DNA of 36,729 nucleotides from Methylophilaceae bacterium (GTDB taxonomy: Bacteria; Pseudomonadota; Gammaproteobacteria; Burkholderiales; Methylophilaceae): contig JANYIK010000166.1 of the NCBI GenBank assembly GCA_025362115.1, forward strand, positions 1 to 36,729. Reading direction: 5' to 3'. Shown here one piece after another: positions 7,555-14,972 of this stretch. Position 1 is the first letter of the stretch. Each line of letters opens with the position of its first letter. A model generated the notes under the pieces. That model was not told where the DNA came from, did not search any database, and worked only from the letters and a program-made list of their open reading frames with translations. The position numbers were made by a program, and so were the translations under genes.

Positions 7555-9702
7555 ATGCGTGAATCTCTATTCAGCCCGCTCTGGCATCGCTATTCGCAAC
7601 AGCGTCCGCAGTTGCGTTCCAATGTAACTGTTCAACAGCAGGAATACCGCAAAAAGATGTGGTATCTGCTCATCAACACCACCAACGGCAATCACTATCG
7701 CATCAACCATGTGGCTTATCAGTTTGTTGGGCGTTGTGATGGTCAGCACACGGTGCAGGTGGTGTGGGATAGCGTGTTGGAAAGCTTGCAGGACGACGCG
7801 CCGACGCAGGACGAAATCATTCGCCTGTTGACCGAGCTGGATCAGCGCGACTTGCTACGCTATGAGGCGCTGCCCAATATCAAAGGCATGTTCAGCCGCA
7901 AAAAAGAAAAGGTCAAAAAGCAGCGCCGCGCCACCATCAATCCTTTTGCTATGAAGCTTTCTTTATGGGATCCCAGTGCTTTTCTGGATAAATTGTATTG
8001 GCTACCGAGGCTGATTTTTAATCCGCTGACATTTCTGCTGTGGCTAGTCGCCGTGGGCTTTGCACTGATGTCGGCTTCTGCCAATTGGGACGAACTGACT
8101 ACACATTTCAGCAGCAACATGGCTACACCCAGATATTTATTGCTGACTTGGCTAAGCTTTCCCTTCATCAAGGCGCTACACGAGCTAGGCCACGCATTGG
8201 CGGTACGCAATTGGGGCGGGCAGGTGCATGAAACCGGCATCACCTTGTTTTTGATGACTCCCGCACCCTACGTGGATGCCTCTGCCGCCAGCGCTTTCCG
8301 CCGCACTTCCCATCGCGCCACCGTGGGGGCGATAGGCATCATGGTGGAGTTGTTACTGGCCTCCATCGCCATGCTGGTGTGGTTCAGCAGCCAACAGGGC
8401 ATCATTCACGACCTCGCCTTCGTCACCATGTTCATCTGCGGCGTTTCCACCTTGGTATTCAACGGCAATCCCCTGATGCGCTTCGATGCCTATTACATCT
8501 TGTGCGATGTCTTTGATTTGCCCAATCTTGCCACGCGTAGCAGGATGTATTGGGTCAATCTGCTCAAAAGACTGGTGCTGGGCGCTCGCAGTGTGGTGTC
8601 TATGGACAAAGCCGAAGGTGAAGGCAAGTGGCTGTTTTTTTATGCGCCATTATCGTTTGTGCTGTCGCTGACATTGATGAGTTACGCGGTGTTGTGGCTG
8701 GGCTCGCAGTCCTTGGTTGTTGGCGTGATTGGCGCGCTATTTGTGCTGATTTCTCTGGTATTGATGCCCTTGTACGGCCTGATTCGCGACATCGTGTCTT
8801 CCGCCGCCTTGGGGGCGACACGTGCACGTGCAAAAATGTTGATTACGTTGGGCTTGGGTTTGATTGTAGCTGTTCTGGTATGGGTTCCGGTGCCTTTCAG
8901 CTCAAGCGCGCAAGGCGTGATATGGATTCCCGACGAGGCTCGCATTCGCCCCGAAACCGAGGGCTTTATCAGGCAAATTCGCGCCAATCACGGTGATCCG
9001 GTTGAAATAGGCGAAGTGCTGTTTGTACTGGAAGATTCTAGCTTGCAGGCCAAATACGAGCAGTTGAAAACGCAGATTGCGGGCTTGCAGTCCGACCAGT
9101 TCAATGTGGTATTCAGTGACCCCAGCCGCGCCGTGGACATTTCTCAGAAGATTGTGAAGGTGGAGGCTGAATTGAAGCATGTAGAGGAAGATTTGGCGGG
9201 GCTGATGGTACGTAGCAAAGCCAAAGGCGTGCTGGTACTGCCACATCAGCAGGACATGCCTAACGTATTTGTGAAAAAGGGCGAGCAGCTCGGTTATGTG
9301 TTGGCGCAGGATGCTATCAAAGTCCGGGTCGCCGTGCCGGAACCCGATGCAGCGCTGCTGCGCGAACGTTTGCAGCGCGTGTTGGTGCGCACCGCCGATC
9401 ATCCTGATGAAGTGGTCGTGGCGCAGGTGGAATCGGATACCAACACCGTGACGCATACCTTACCTAGCCCGGCTCTGGGTTATAGCAACGGCGGCAGATA
9501 TGCCACCGACCCCGCAGATAAGGACGGCCTGACCGCCACCGAAGCCGTAGTGCTGTTAGACCTAAAGCTCCCCAGCGCCATGCTGGAACGCGCTGGTGTG
9601 CGCGCCAGTGTGCGCTTTGATCACGGCAACGAACCGATCGTTAAGCAGGTGTATCGCCGCTTGAACCAGCTCTTCCTGCGCTATTTTGCGGCTTCTGGTT
9701 AA
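7555..9702 (+). CDS. PqqD-like / M50 site-2 protease / HlyD fusion protein
   Basis: Three modules occur in 715 residues. Residues about 30-105 resemble a PqqD-type winged-helix peptide-binding domain. A polytopic membrane part (about 150-447, roughly seven helices) carries the M50 zinc motif HELGH (209-213) and the distal motif NPLMRFDAYY (305-314), whose Asp311 is the expected third metal ligand. The C-terminal part (about 450-695) is a periplasmic HlyD-like adaptor with a lipoyl half-motif at about 463-495 and a coiled-coil stretch at about 496-550. M50 proteases cut transmembrane helices, and PqqD domains bind peptide leaders or substrates in RiPP systems. A plausible role is to recognise and cut or release an exported substrate while contacting the first adaptor. 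The stop codon overlaps the next start by one base (TAATG), so translation is probably coupled. The catalytic residues are intact, and activity is predicted. Confidence 0.88.
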   Translation: MRESLFSPLWHRYSQQRPQLRSNVTVQQQEYRKKMWYLLINTTNGNHYRINHVAYQFVGRCDGQHTVQVVWDSVLESLQDDAPTQDEIIRLLTELDQRDLLRYEALPNIKGMFSRKKEKVKKQRRATINPFAMKLSLWDPSAFLDKLYWLPRLIFNPLTFLLWLVAVGFALMSASANWDELTTHFSSNMATPRYLLLTWLSFPFIKALHELGHALAVRNWGGQVHETGITLFLMTPAPYVDASAASAFRRTSHRATVGAIGIMVELLLASIAMLVWFSSQQGIIHDLAFVTMFICGVSTLVFNGNPLMRFDAYYILCDVFDLPNLATRSRMYWVNLLKRLVLGARSVVSMDKAEGEGKWLFFYAPLSFVLSLTLMSYAVLWLGSQSLVVGVIGALFVLISLVLMPLYGLIRDIVSSAALGATRARAKMLITLGLGLIVAVLVWVPVPFSSSAQGVIWIPDEARIRPETEGFIRQIRANHGDPVEIGEVLFVLEDSSLQAKYEQLKTQIAGLQSDQFNVVFSDPSRAVDISQKIVKVEAELKHVEEDLAGLMVRSKAKGVLVLPHQQDMPNVFVKKGEQLGYVLAQDAIKVRVAVPEPDAALLRERLQRVLVRTADHPDEVVVAQVESDTNTVTHTLPSPALGYSNGGRYATDPADKDGLTATEAVVLLDLKLPSAMLERAGVRASVRFDHGNEPIVKQVYRRLNQLFLRYFAASG

Positions 9703-11675
9703 TGGCGAGCGGCATCAAAAACCCAGCCCCCGGCATTCTGCTGGGAAGTTACCCTGAGAAATTCGCTGAATCCCCTACCTTTTTTGCCGCCTTAAAGCGC
9801 AAATTACTCACACTTTATGCTGCGGTTGGTTGGCAGAACGCTAATTCTTATGCGCCACTTCTCAAAAAAATTGCCCAGCACGAGGCCACACTGGCGAATT
9901 TGACCCCATCACAAATGGCAGAAAAAGTACTGGCGTTGCGCCAACAGCTTTCAGTCCATGGCATGACCAATTCTCTCAAGATTGAGGCACTAGCTCTGGT
10001 GAAGCGCACCTGCCAGCGTGTACTTGGTGTAACGCCTTACGATACTCAAGTCACCGCGGCGCTCATCATGCTGGACGGCAAGCTGGCTGAGATGGCCACC
10101 GGCGAAGGTAAGACGCTGACCGCGGGGTTATGCGTGGCGGTTGCCGCATTGGCGGGCATTCCGGTGCATCTCATTACCTCCAATGATTACTTGGTGACAC
10201 GCGACGCAGAAAAGTCACGCCCGCTGTTTGCTGCGCTGGGCTTGAGCGTGGGCAGGGTGACACAGGCGATGGACATGAATGAGCGTCGCGCCGGATATGC
10301 TTGCGACATCACCTATTGCACCGCAAAAGAGTTGGTTTTTGATTATTTGCGCGACCTTGCCGTGGGCGGCAGGCCGCGTTCCGGCTATCACGCACGGGTG
10401 GCAAAGCTAGTGGGTGAGGCCTATCAGCCTGTATTGCGTGGCCTGTGTATGGCCATCATAGACGAGGCCGACAGCATACTCATAGACGAAGCACGGGTGC
10501 CGCTGATTTTGTCGCAAAGCGTCGTGGATCCCAAACAGGTAGATTATTATGGTCAGGCGCAACAATTAGCGGAGCAACTGGAAATAGGGAAAGACTACCA
10601 CCTTAATCGCCACGGCATGTCAGCCAGTCTTACCGATATTGGGCGAGAGAAATTGGAAGAAAAAGCCAAAAACCTAGGCGCTTTATGGCGTAACCGTATG
10701 CACCGTGAGGAGACCATCTGCCAGGCCTTGGCCGCGCAACATTTGTTTCTGCGGGACAGGCACTACCTAGTGCGTGACGACCAAGTACATATCATTGACG
10801 AAATCACTGGCAGACTTTCTCCCGGCAGGGTTTGGTCGCGCGGCCTGCATCAACTCATCGAAATCAAGGAGCAGTGCAAACCCAGTGGTGAAATGCTCAC
10901 CGCCGCACAGATTACCTTTCAGCGCTTTTTTCCGCGCTACCTTAAGCTGGGCGGAATGAGTGGAACGATTAAAGAATCTGCGGGTGAGCTATTTGGCGTG
11001 TTCGGACTGATGGTGGTCAAAGTGCCACTACACCAACCCAGCAAAAGAGTGGTTTACCCCAGTCGAATTTTTAGAAACAAGGCTACGCAGTGGAAAGTGG
11101 TAGTGGAACGTATCCGCCACATGCGCCAAACAGGCCGTCCGGTGCTGATAGGTACCGATTCTGTCAGCGATTCCGAAGCGCTTTCAGAGATGCTGCATAA
11201 GGCTAATTTAGCGCATGAAGTATTGAACGCCAGGCAAGACCAGCACGAAGCTGCCGTGGTGGCCAAGGCGGGTGAGCTAAACCAGATCACGGTCTCCACC
11301 AACATGGCCGGACGTGGTACGGATATTCCCTTGGGGGAAGGAGTGGAAGCTTTGGGCGGCCTGCACCTCATCATTTGTCAGCACAACACCTCGCGCCGTA
11401 TTGATCGCCAATTGTTAGGTCGCTGTGCCAGACAAGGCGACCCCGGCAGCGCAGAGACGCTGATTTCGTTTGAAAAGCCGCTGTTGACAAAGCTTTACCC
11501 TAAGTGGCTTAGCATGTTTGCCGGAGAGCAAGGGTTATCTCAGCCGCAATGGCTAGTCAGGTTGCTGGTATTGTTGCCACAGTGGTTGGAAGAAGCGCAT
11601 CAACGGGCGCAGCGTAAAGAGATGCTGGAGCAGGATGCAAGGCTGGAGCGGGAGTCGTTGACGGCTGGGGATTAG
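9702..11675 (+). CDS. SecA-like ATPase, C-terminally truncated (accessory SecA)
   Basis: This 657-residue protein keeps the SecA DEAD-box motor. Walker A is ATGEGKT (132-138), Walker B is IIDEADSILIDEA (252-264), and NBD2 has TNMAGRGTDI (533-542) and the arginine-finger region RIDRQLLGRCARQGDPGS (566-583), where housekeeping SecA usually reads LRGRSGRQGDPGS. A crosslinking-domain-sized region (about 222-375) sits between the NBD halves. Housekeeping SecA runs to about 900 residues, but this protein ends about 60 residues after NBD2. Most of the helical scaffold, the helical wing/two-helix finger and the zinc-binding C-terminal tail are therefore absent. It is probably a dedicated ATPase working with the two upstream adaptor proteins rather than the general preprotein motor. 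Its 3' end overlaps the convergent HD-GYP-like gene by four bases. Loss of the translocation finger means a changed mechanism, which is not known. Confidence 0.9.
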   Translation: MASGIKNPAPGILLGSYPEKFAESPTFFAALKRKLLTLYAAVGWQNANSYAPLLKKIAQHEATLANLTPSQMAEKVLALRQQLSVHGMTNSLKIEALALVKRTCQRVLGVTPYDTQVTAALIMLDGKLAEMATGEGKTLTAGLCVAVAALAGIPVHLITSNDYLVTRDAEKSRPLFAALGLSVGRVTQAMDMNERRAGYACDITYCTAKELVFDYLRDLAVGGRPRSGYHARVAKLVGEAYQPVLRGLCMAIIDEADSILIDEARVPLILSQSVVDPKQVDYYGQAQQLAEQLEIGKDYHLNRHGMSASLTDIGREKLEEKAKNLGALWRNRMHREETICQALAAQHLFLRDRHYLVRDDQVHIIDEITGRLSPGRVWSRGLHQLIEIKEQCKPSGEMLTAAQITFQRFFPRYLKLGGMSGTIKESAGELFGVFGLMVVKVPLHQPSKRVVYPSRIFRNKATQWKVVVERIRHMRQTGRPVLIGTDSVSDSEALSEMLHKANLAHEVLNARQDQHEAAVVAKAGELNQITVSTNMAGRGTDIPLGEGVEALGGLHLIICQHNTSRRIDRQLLGRCARQGDPGSAETLISFEKPLLTKLYPKWLSMFAGEQGLSQPQWLVRLLVLLPQWLEEAHQRAQRKEMLEQDARLERESLTAGD

Positions 11676-12874
11676 ATTGCCGCTGTTGTTCCCCAGAACT
11701 TGGACATTTGCACGTTTACGCCCGCCATGTCTTTGTACACCTGTTTGACGATATTAAACTTGGAATCTTGGGTTTCGCGTACGATTATTTTTTCTGTGGA
11801 CATGCCGCTGGGGCTGATGGTGACCCGCACTGCCGCGGCACCGGGGGCAGTCCCTTGTTTCAGGACAATGCCAATCTCGCCGCTTTTGAGTAACACGGCG
11901 ATACCGGGTGGGTGGATACCAATCAGCTTGATGAAATGCGGGGCAAGTTGCGGTTTGAAGTGCGTCTGTTTTTCCAGAAACAAGGCGCTCACCGTGTCTG
12001 CAGGCAATGCAGGACGATGCTCACCACGCGAAGTGACTCGGGCGCAATAGCGCTCGGCGAAGCTAATGATATTGGCGTTGAGGGGAATTTCATCGCCTTT
12101 TTTCCCCGATGGGTAGCCGCTGCCGTCTTCATTTTCGTGGTGGTTGAGCACATAACTCAGCCATGCCTCGTTATTGATATCCACCTTCCTTAACATTTCT
12201 ACCCCCAGCACTGGATGCGCGCGCACGGCAGCCATTTCGGCTGGGGTAAGCGGGGTCGTCTTGTTACTCACCTTGAGTTGCAATTTCAACATGCCAATAT
12301 TGGCGGTGAGCGCAGCCGACAGGATGGTCATAATCTCTTCAGGGGTTTGCTCCAGGGCTTGTGCCATCAAGCCCGCGATGATGGCACAGTTGACAGGGTG
12401 GTGATGGGCGTAGCGCATAGCCCCCTGATTGAGAAAAATAGTGGCGATGGCAATTTCTGAATTGAGTTTTAGCGCGTCATAGATGAGCTGAGCGATGCCG
12501 GTGATACGCTCTTCCGCACTCTCTTCCTGTTCTTCCTCTGCTTCTTCCGGCGTTGGAGATGACGCTTCCGTTTCTTTTGCTTCTTCAGTTTTTTCTGTTA
12601 ACGGATTCTGTATGTCTGTGAGTGTTTCCCGCAATAGCTTGTTAGCTTGGTTTATCAAGCGCACCACGGAGGGAGCATTGTGCGGATTTTTTGCGGCGGC
12701 GAGAGCGTCTTCGTCATCGTAAAACAGCTTTTGTGCAGTCAGTTGCGCTAGCAATTGTTCGTTGGTGATGCACTCCCCGGTTTTTAGCGCCACACTGCCG
12801 TCCTCGCGATAGACGTTCCAGCGCATGGGTTTGCCAATGACGGTATTAGCTAGAGAGCAGGAGACTCGAGGCAT
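11672..12874 (-). CDS. Degenerate HD-GYP-domain protein
   Basis: The ATG at 12874 gives 400 residues. The frame extends upstream to 13081, but that extension looks non-coding and overlaps the divergent lipoprotein gene. The N-terminal region (about 1-95) is of unknown type and is followed by a very acidic linker (about 96-122). The rest aligns with HD-GYP domains: a first-helix histidine cluster at 157-159 (AHHHP), HHENEDGSGYP at 245-255, and the usual C-terminal IGIHPPGIAVLLKSGEIG region (318-335). The catalytic HD pair, expected in a LLHDIGK context, is instead AN (191-192, LTANIGM), and the later aspartate of the ADxYDA motif is Glu (AERYCA). It probably cannot hydrolyse c-di-GMP through the standard metal site and may serve as a c-di-GMP-binding or scaffold protein. 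It is convergent with the SecA-like gene. Confidence 0.85.
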   Translation of the reverse strand: MPRVSCSLANTVIGKPMRWNVYREDGSVALKTGECITNEQLLAQLTAQKLFYDDEDALAAAKNPHNAPSVVRLINQANKLLRETLTDIQNPLTEKTEEAKETEASSPTPEEAEEEQEESAEERITGIAQLIYDALKLNSEIAIATIFLNQGAMRYAHHHPVNCAIIAGLMAQALEQTPEEIMTILSAALTANIGMLKLQLKVSNKTTPLTPAEMAAVRAHPVLGVEMLRKVDINNEAWLSYVLNHHENEDGSGYPSGKKGDEIPLNANIISFAERYCARVTSRGEHRPALPADTVSALFLEKQTHFKPQLAPHFIKLIGIHPPGIAVLLKSGEIGIVLKQGTAPGAAAVRVTISPSGMSTEKIIVRETQDSKFNIVKQVYKDMAGVNVQMSKFWGTTAAI

Positions 12875-12964
12875 TGAAAATTCGTTATTTTGAGTTGTAT
12901 GTTGGCAAAGTGTTGAGATGAAGCTAATAGTATTATAGTGGGAGTTTATGGGTGATGTGAGTGA

Positions 12965-13693
12965 ATGCGGGTGCTTAGTCGAGTTTTTATTTTGATGTTG
13001 TTGAGTGGCCTCGCAGGCTGCGTCACCACGCCCCCCGCTGATGCCCCTGTCACCGATAAAGTACCGCACAAAACCGATCAATCTTCTTTTACTCAGCTCG
13101 GCAAGGGTGACCTAGATCGCATGGCGGATGTGGAGATGTCGGAGAATACGCAAAATTTGAAATTGCTGATGACCAAGCTGTACAAGCGAAATCCACATGA
13201 GTTGCACAAGAGCACCTCTGGCACGGTGGAGGAAATGGTGGCTTGGGTGTTTGGTGGTGCTCACGGCTGGAAATTCAAGAAATTAAACGAGGTGCAAGGC
13301 GTAGAGGCGATTCAGCTCGCTTTCAAACCGGATTATGAAGGCGACCGCGTATTACCTTTTATTGTTGGCCTGCAAACCATGCTGATCAAGGCGCACGGGG
13401 GTAAGACGGAATTTTATCTGACTGACAGCATAGAGCCGCAAAACGTTTATAACGCGGCGCGGAATGTGGAGATTGCGGTGTGGAAGCTTTCTACTGACCG
13501 CAGCGAGCAGGGCGAGCTTTATTTACTCAGCAATGAAATCAACGATTCCGAGCGCAACATAAGTTTCGAGCGCGAGTTTGGCAAGATCATCGGGCGGCTG
13601 GATTTGTACGCGGTGACGCTGGAGGAAAAGTCGCAGCGCCTGATTTCACGGGTAACGCAAGGTTTGGCTACAGCCTTGTTTTTGCCGTTTTGA
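12965..13693 (+). CDS. Predicted lipoprotein of unknown function
   Basis: The protein has 242 residues and an N-terminal lipoprotein signal ending in LAGC, with Cys19 as the lipid-attachment residue. The residues after it (VTTPP) do not include the classical Asp+2 inner-membrane retention signal, so outer-membrane sorting is possible. The mature part is mixed alpha/beta with no motif I recognise. It contains phrases such as FIVGLQTMLIKAHGGKTEFY, which suggest a conserved family of unknown function. The gene diverges from the HD-GYP-like gene across 90 bases. That gap contains a possible -35 (TTGGCA, 12902-12907) with an AT-rich stretch (12925-12936), which may form the promoter region. Its place at the edge of the export/c-di-GMP cluster leaves open an accessory role there, but nothing in the sequence proves it. 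Confidence 0.8.
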   Translation: MRVLSRVFILMLLSGLAGCVTTPPADAPVTDKVPHKTDQSSFTQLGKGDLDRMADVEMSENTQNLKLLMTKLYKRNPHELHKSTSGTVEEMVAWVFGGAHGWKFKKLNEVQGVEAIQLAFKPDYEGDRVLPFIVGLQTMLIKAHGGKTEFYLTDSIEPQNVYNAARNVEIAVWKLSTDRSEQGELYLLSNEINDSERNISFEREFGKIIGRLDLYAVTLEEKSQRLISRVTQGLATALFLPF

Positions 13694-13716
13694 TAAGCGC
13701 CCGTTCACGCTGAGTG

Positions 13717-13805
13717 TTTTTCGTTCGCTTCCTTCGATACGCACTTCGTGCTACTCAGAGCCTGCCCCGTACTTGATACGGGGACGAACGAAAAATGTAT
13801 CGAAG
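13717..13805. repeat. REP-like nested palindrome in a convergent junction
   Basis: The outer arms TTTTTCGTTCG (13717-13727) and CGAACGAAAAA (13785-13795) are perfect reverse complements. A second pair, CTTCGATAC (13732-13740) and GTATCGAAG (13797-13805), is interleaved with them. Small perfect hairpins lie inside: GCAC-TTC-GTGC (13741-13751) and CCCCGTA-CTTGA-TACGGGG (13765-13783). The element fills the gap between the lipoprotein gene and the oppositely oriented adenosyltransferase gene. It may act as a bidirectional transcription barrier and looks like a dispersed REP-type repeat. Confidence 0.75.
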
Positions 13806-13809
13806 CGTA

Positions 13810-14349
13810 CTAGCGTTTCCACAGCACGTCTGGCGTGCCTTGCAGCTTGTTGAGCACGCGCGACAGCACGAACAAAAAGTCGGATAGGCGATTCAGGTAT
13901 TGCCGCGATTCTGCACTGACATTCTCAGCTTTTCCCAAGGCCACCACGGTTCGCTCAGTGCGGCGGCACACGGTACGCGCCACATGGGCAAACGCCGCAG
14001 CGCGACTGCCACCGGGCAGGATGAATTCTTTCAGTGGTGACAGCGTGCTGTTGAGGCCTTCCACTATCTTTTCCAGCCACACCAGACGCTCTTCCTTAAT
14101 CGCCACATGCCCGGGAATACATAGCTCGCCGCCCATGTCGAACAAATCGTGCTGAATTTCGACAAGCGTGGCGCGCAGGTTATCCGGCAAGGTTTCTGTG
14201 AGCAACACGCCGAGTGTCGAGTTCAGCTCATCCACGTCGCCCAGTGCGGTGATACGCAGGCTGTCTTTGGAGGTGCGCGAACCGTCGCCCAGTCCCGTGG
14301 TGCCGTCGTCTCCGGTGCGCGTTACGATTTTGCTCAAGCGGTTGCCCAT
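13810..14349 (-). CDS. pduO: PduO-type cob(I)alamin adenosyltransferase
   Basis: This 179-residue protein should transfer the adenosyl group of ATP to cob(I)alamin or cob(I)yrinate diamide, giving adenosylcobalamin. The N-terminal ATP-binding signature TRTGDDGTTGLGDGSR (10-25) is diagnostic of the PduO/MMAB family. DVDELNSTLG, the RAAAFAHVARTVCRRTER stretch and the final SDFLFVLSR helix also fit this family, as does the length. It is a cytosolic trimer in characterised members. The gene stands alone on the reverse strand with no cobalamin synthesis gene in the window. It therefore more likely serves salvage or cofactor activation than a local pathway. The symbol is assigned by family; no pdu operon is present. 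Confidence 0.92.
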   Translation of the reverse strand: MGNRLSKIVTRTGDDGTTGLGDGSRTSKDSLRITALGDVDELNSTLGVLLTETLPDNLRATLVEIQHDLFDMGGELCIPGHVAIKEERLVWLEKIVEGLNSTLSPLKEFILPGGSRAAAFAHVARTVCRRTERTVVALGKAENVSAESRQYLNRLSDFLFVLSRVLNKLQGTPDVLWKR

Positions 14350-14423
14350 AATTTTCTCATATCAAGTTTGGTTGGCTGTATTTTAAGCTAAACTGCGGCG
14401 GTTTAGACACGAGATGACGTGCT

Positions 14424-14972
14424 ATGGCGCTTAAAGCCACTATCTTCAAGGCCGATTTGCAGATTGCCGATATGGACAGGCACTATTATCACAGCCATGC
14501 CCTGACCATCGCACGCCATCCTTCCGAAACCGACGAGCGCATGATGGTGCGACTGTTGGCCTTCGCCCGTCACGCTGACGAGGCGCTAGTGTTTGCCAAA
14601 GGCTTGAGCGATACCGACGAACCTGACATCTGGCTGAAAGATTTAACCGGCAGCATCAAGCTGTGGATAGAAGTTGGCCAACCCGACGAAAAGCGCATCC
14701 TCAAGGCCTGTGGCCGTGCCGAGCGAGTGGTGATTTACGCTTATAGCGGCAATGGTGCGGGCATTTGGTGGAACCAGATCGCGCCCAGATTGCAACGCCT
14801 GAGCAACCTCACCGTCGTCAACATCATCCCGCCGACCAGCATAGAGCTTTCCAAATTGGCGCAACGCACCATGCAACTGCAATGCACCATACAGGATGGC
14901 GAGGTGTGGATGGCGGGCGACGAAGACAGGGTGCAGATTGAGTTCACGACGTTAAAAAGCCCGCAATCATGA
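14424..14972 (+). CDS. yaeQ: YaeQ family protein
   Basis: The 182-residue length and sequence match the YaeQ family throughout. The N-terminus MALKATIFKADLQIADMDRH, then ARHPSETDERMMVRLLAF (30-47), then the PDIWLKDLTGSIKLWIEVGQPDEKR core are characteristic. YaeQ has a PD-(D/E)XK nuclease-like fold. The conserved acidic and lysine residues at E37, D68 and the EVGxPDEKR segment are in line with that fold, but the cellular role is not established. The stop overlaps the murI start by four bases (ATGA), so the two genes are probably translated together. Confidence 0.93.
   Translation: MALKATIFKADLQIADMDRHYYHSHALTIARHPSETDERMMVRLLAFARHADEALVFAKGLSDTDEPDIWLKDLTGSIKLWIEVGQPDEKRILKACGRAERVVIYAYSGNGAGIWWNQIAPRLQRLSNLTVVNIIPPTSIELSKLAQRTMQLQCTIQDGEVWMAGDEDRVQIEFTTLKSPQS

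Noticed and set aside
8902-9456. A 184-residue reverse frame inside the M50-HlyD gene
   Set aside because: It is a shadow of the real gene: His/Arg-rich, no ribosome site and no family resemblance.
7555-9702. A RiPP biosynthesis cluster, suggested by the PqqD-like domain
   Set aside because: No radical-SAM enzyme, cyclodehydratase or short precursor-peptide gene was seen nearby.
9702-11675. Housekeeping SecA
   Set aside because: It is about 240 residues too short, lacks the finger and zinc tail, and lies in an adaptor/protease operon.
6169-11675. A classical type I secretion system
   Set aside because: There is no ABC transporter ATPase/permease and no TolC-like gene; the only ATPase is SecA-like.
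12875-13081. N-terminal extension of the HD-GYP-like protein to 13081
   Set aside because: The extra 69 residues look non-coding, overlap the divergent lipoprotein start, and the ATG at 12874 begins a sensible protein.
13717-13805. A CRISPR-like or insertion-sequence end
   Set aside because: There are no regularly spaced direct repeats and no transposase; it is a nested palindrome typical of REP elements.
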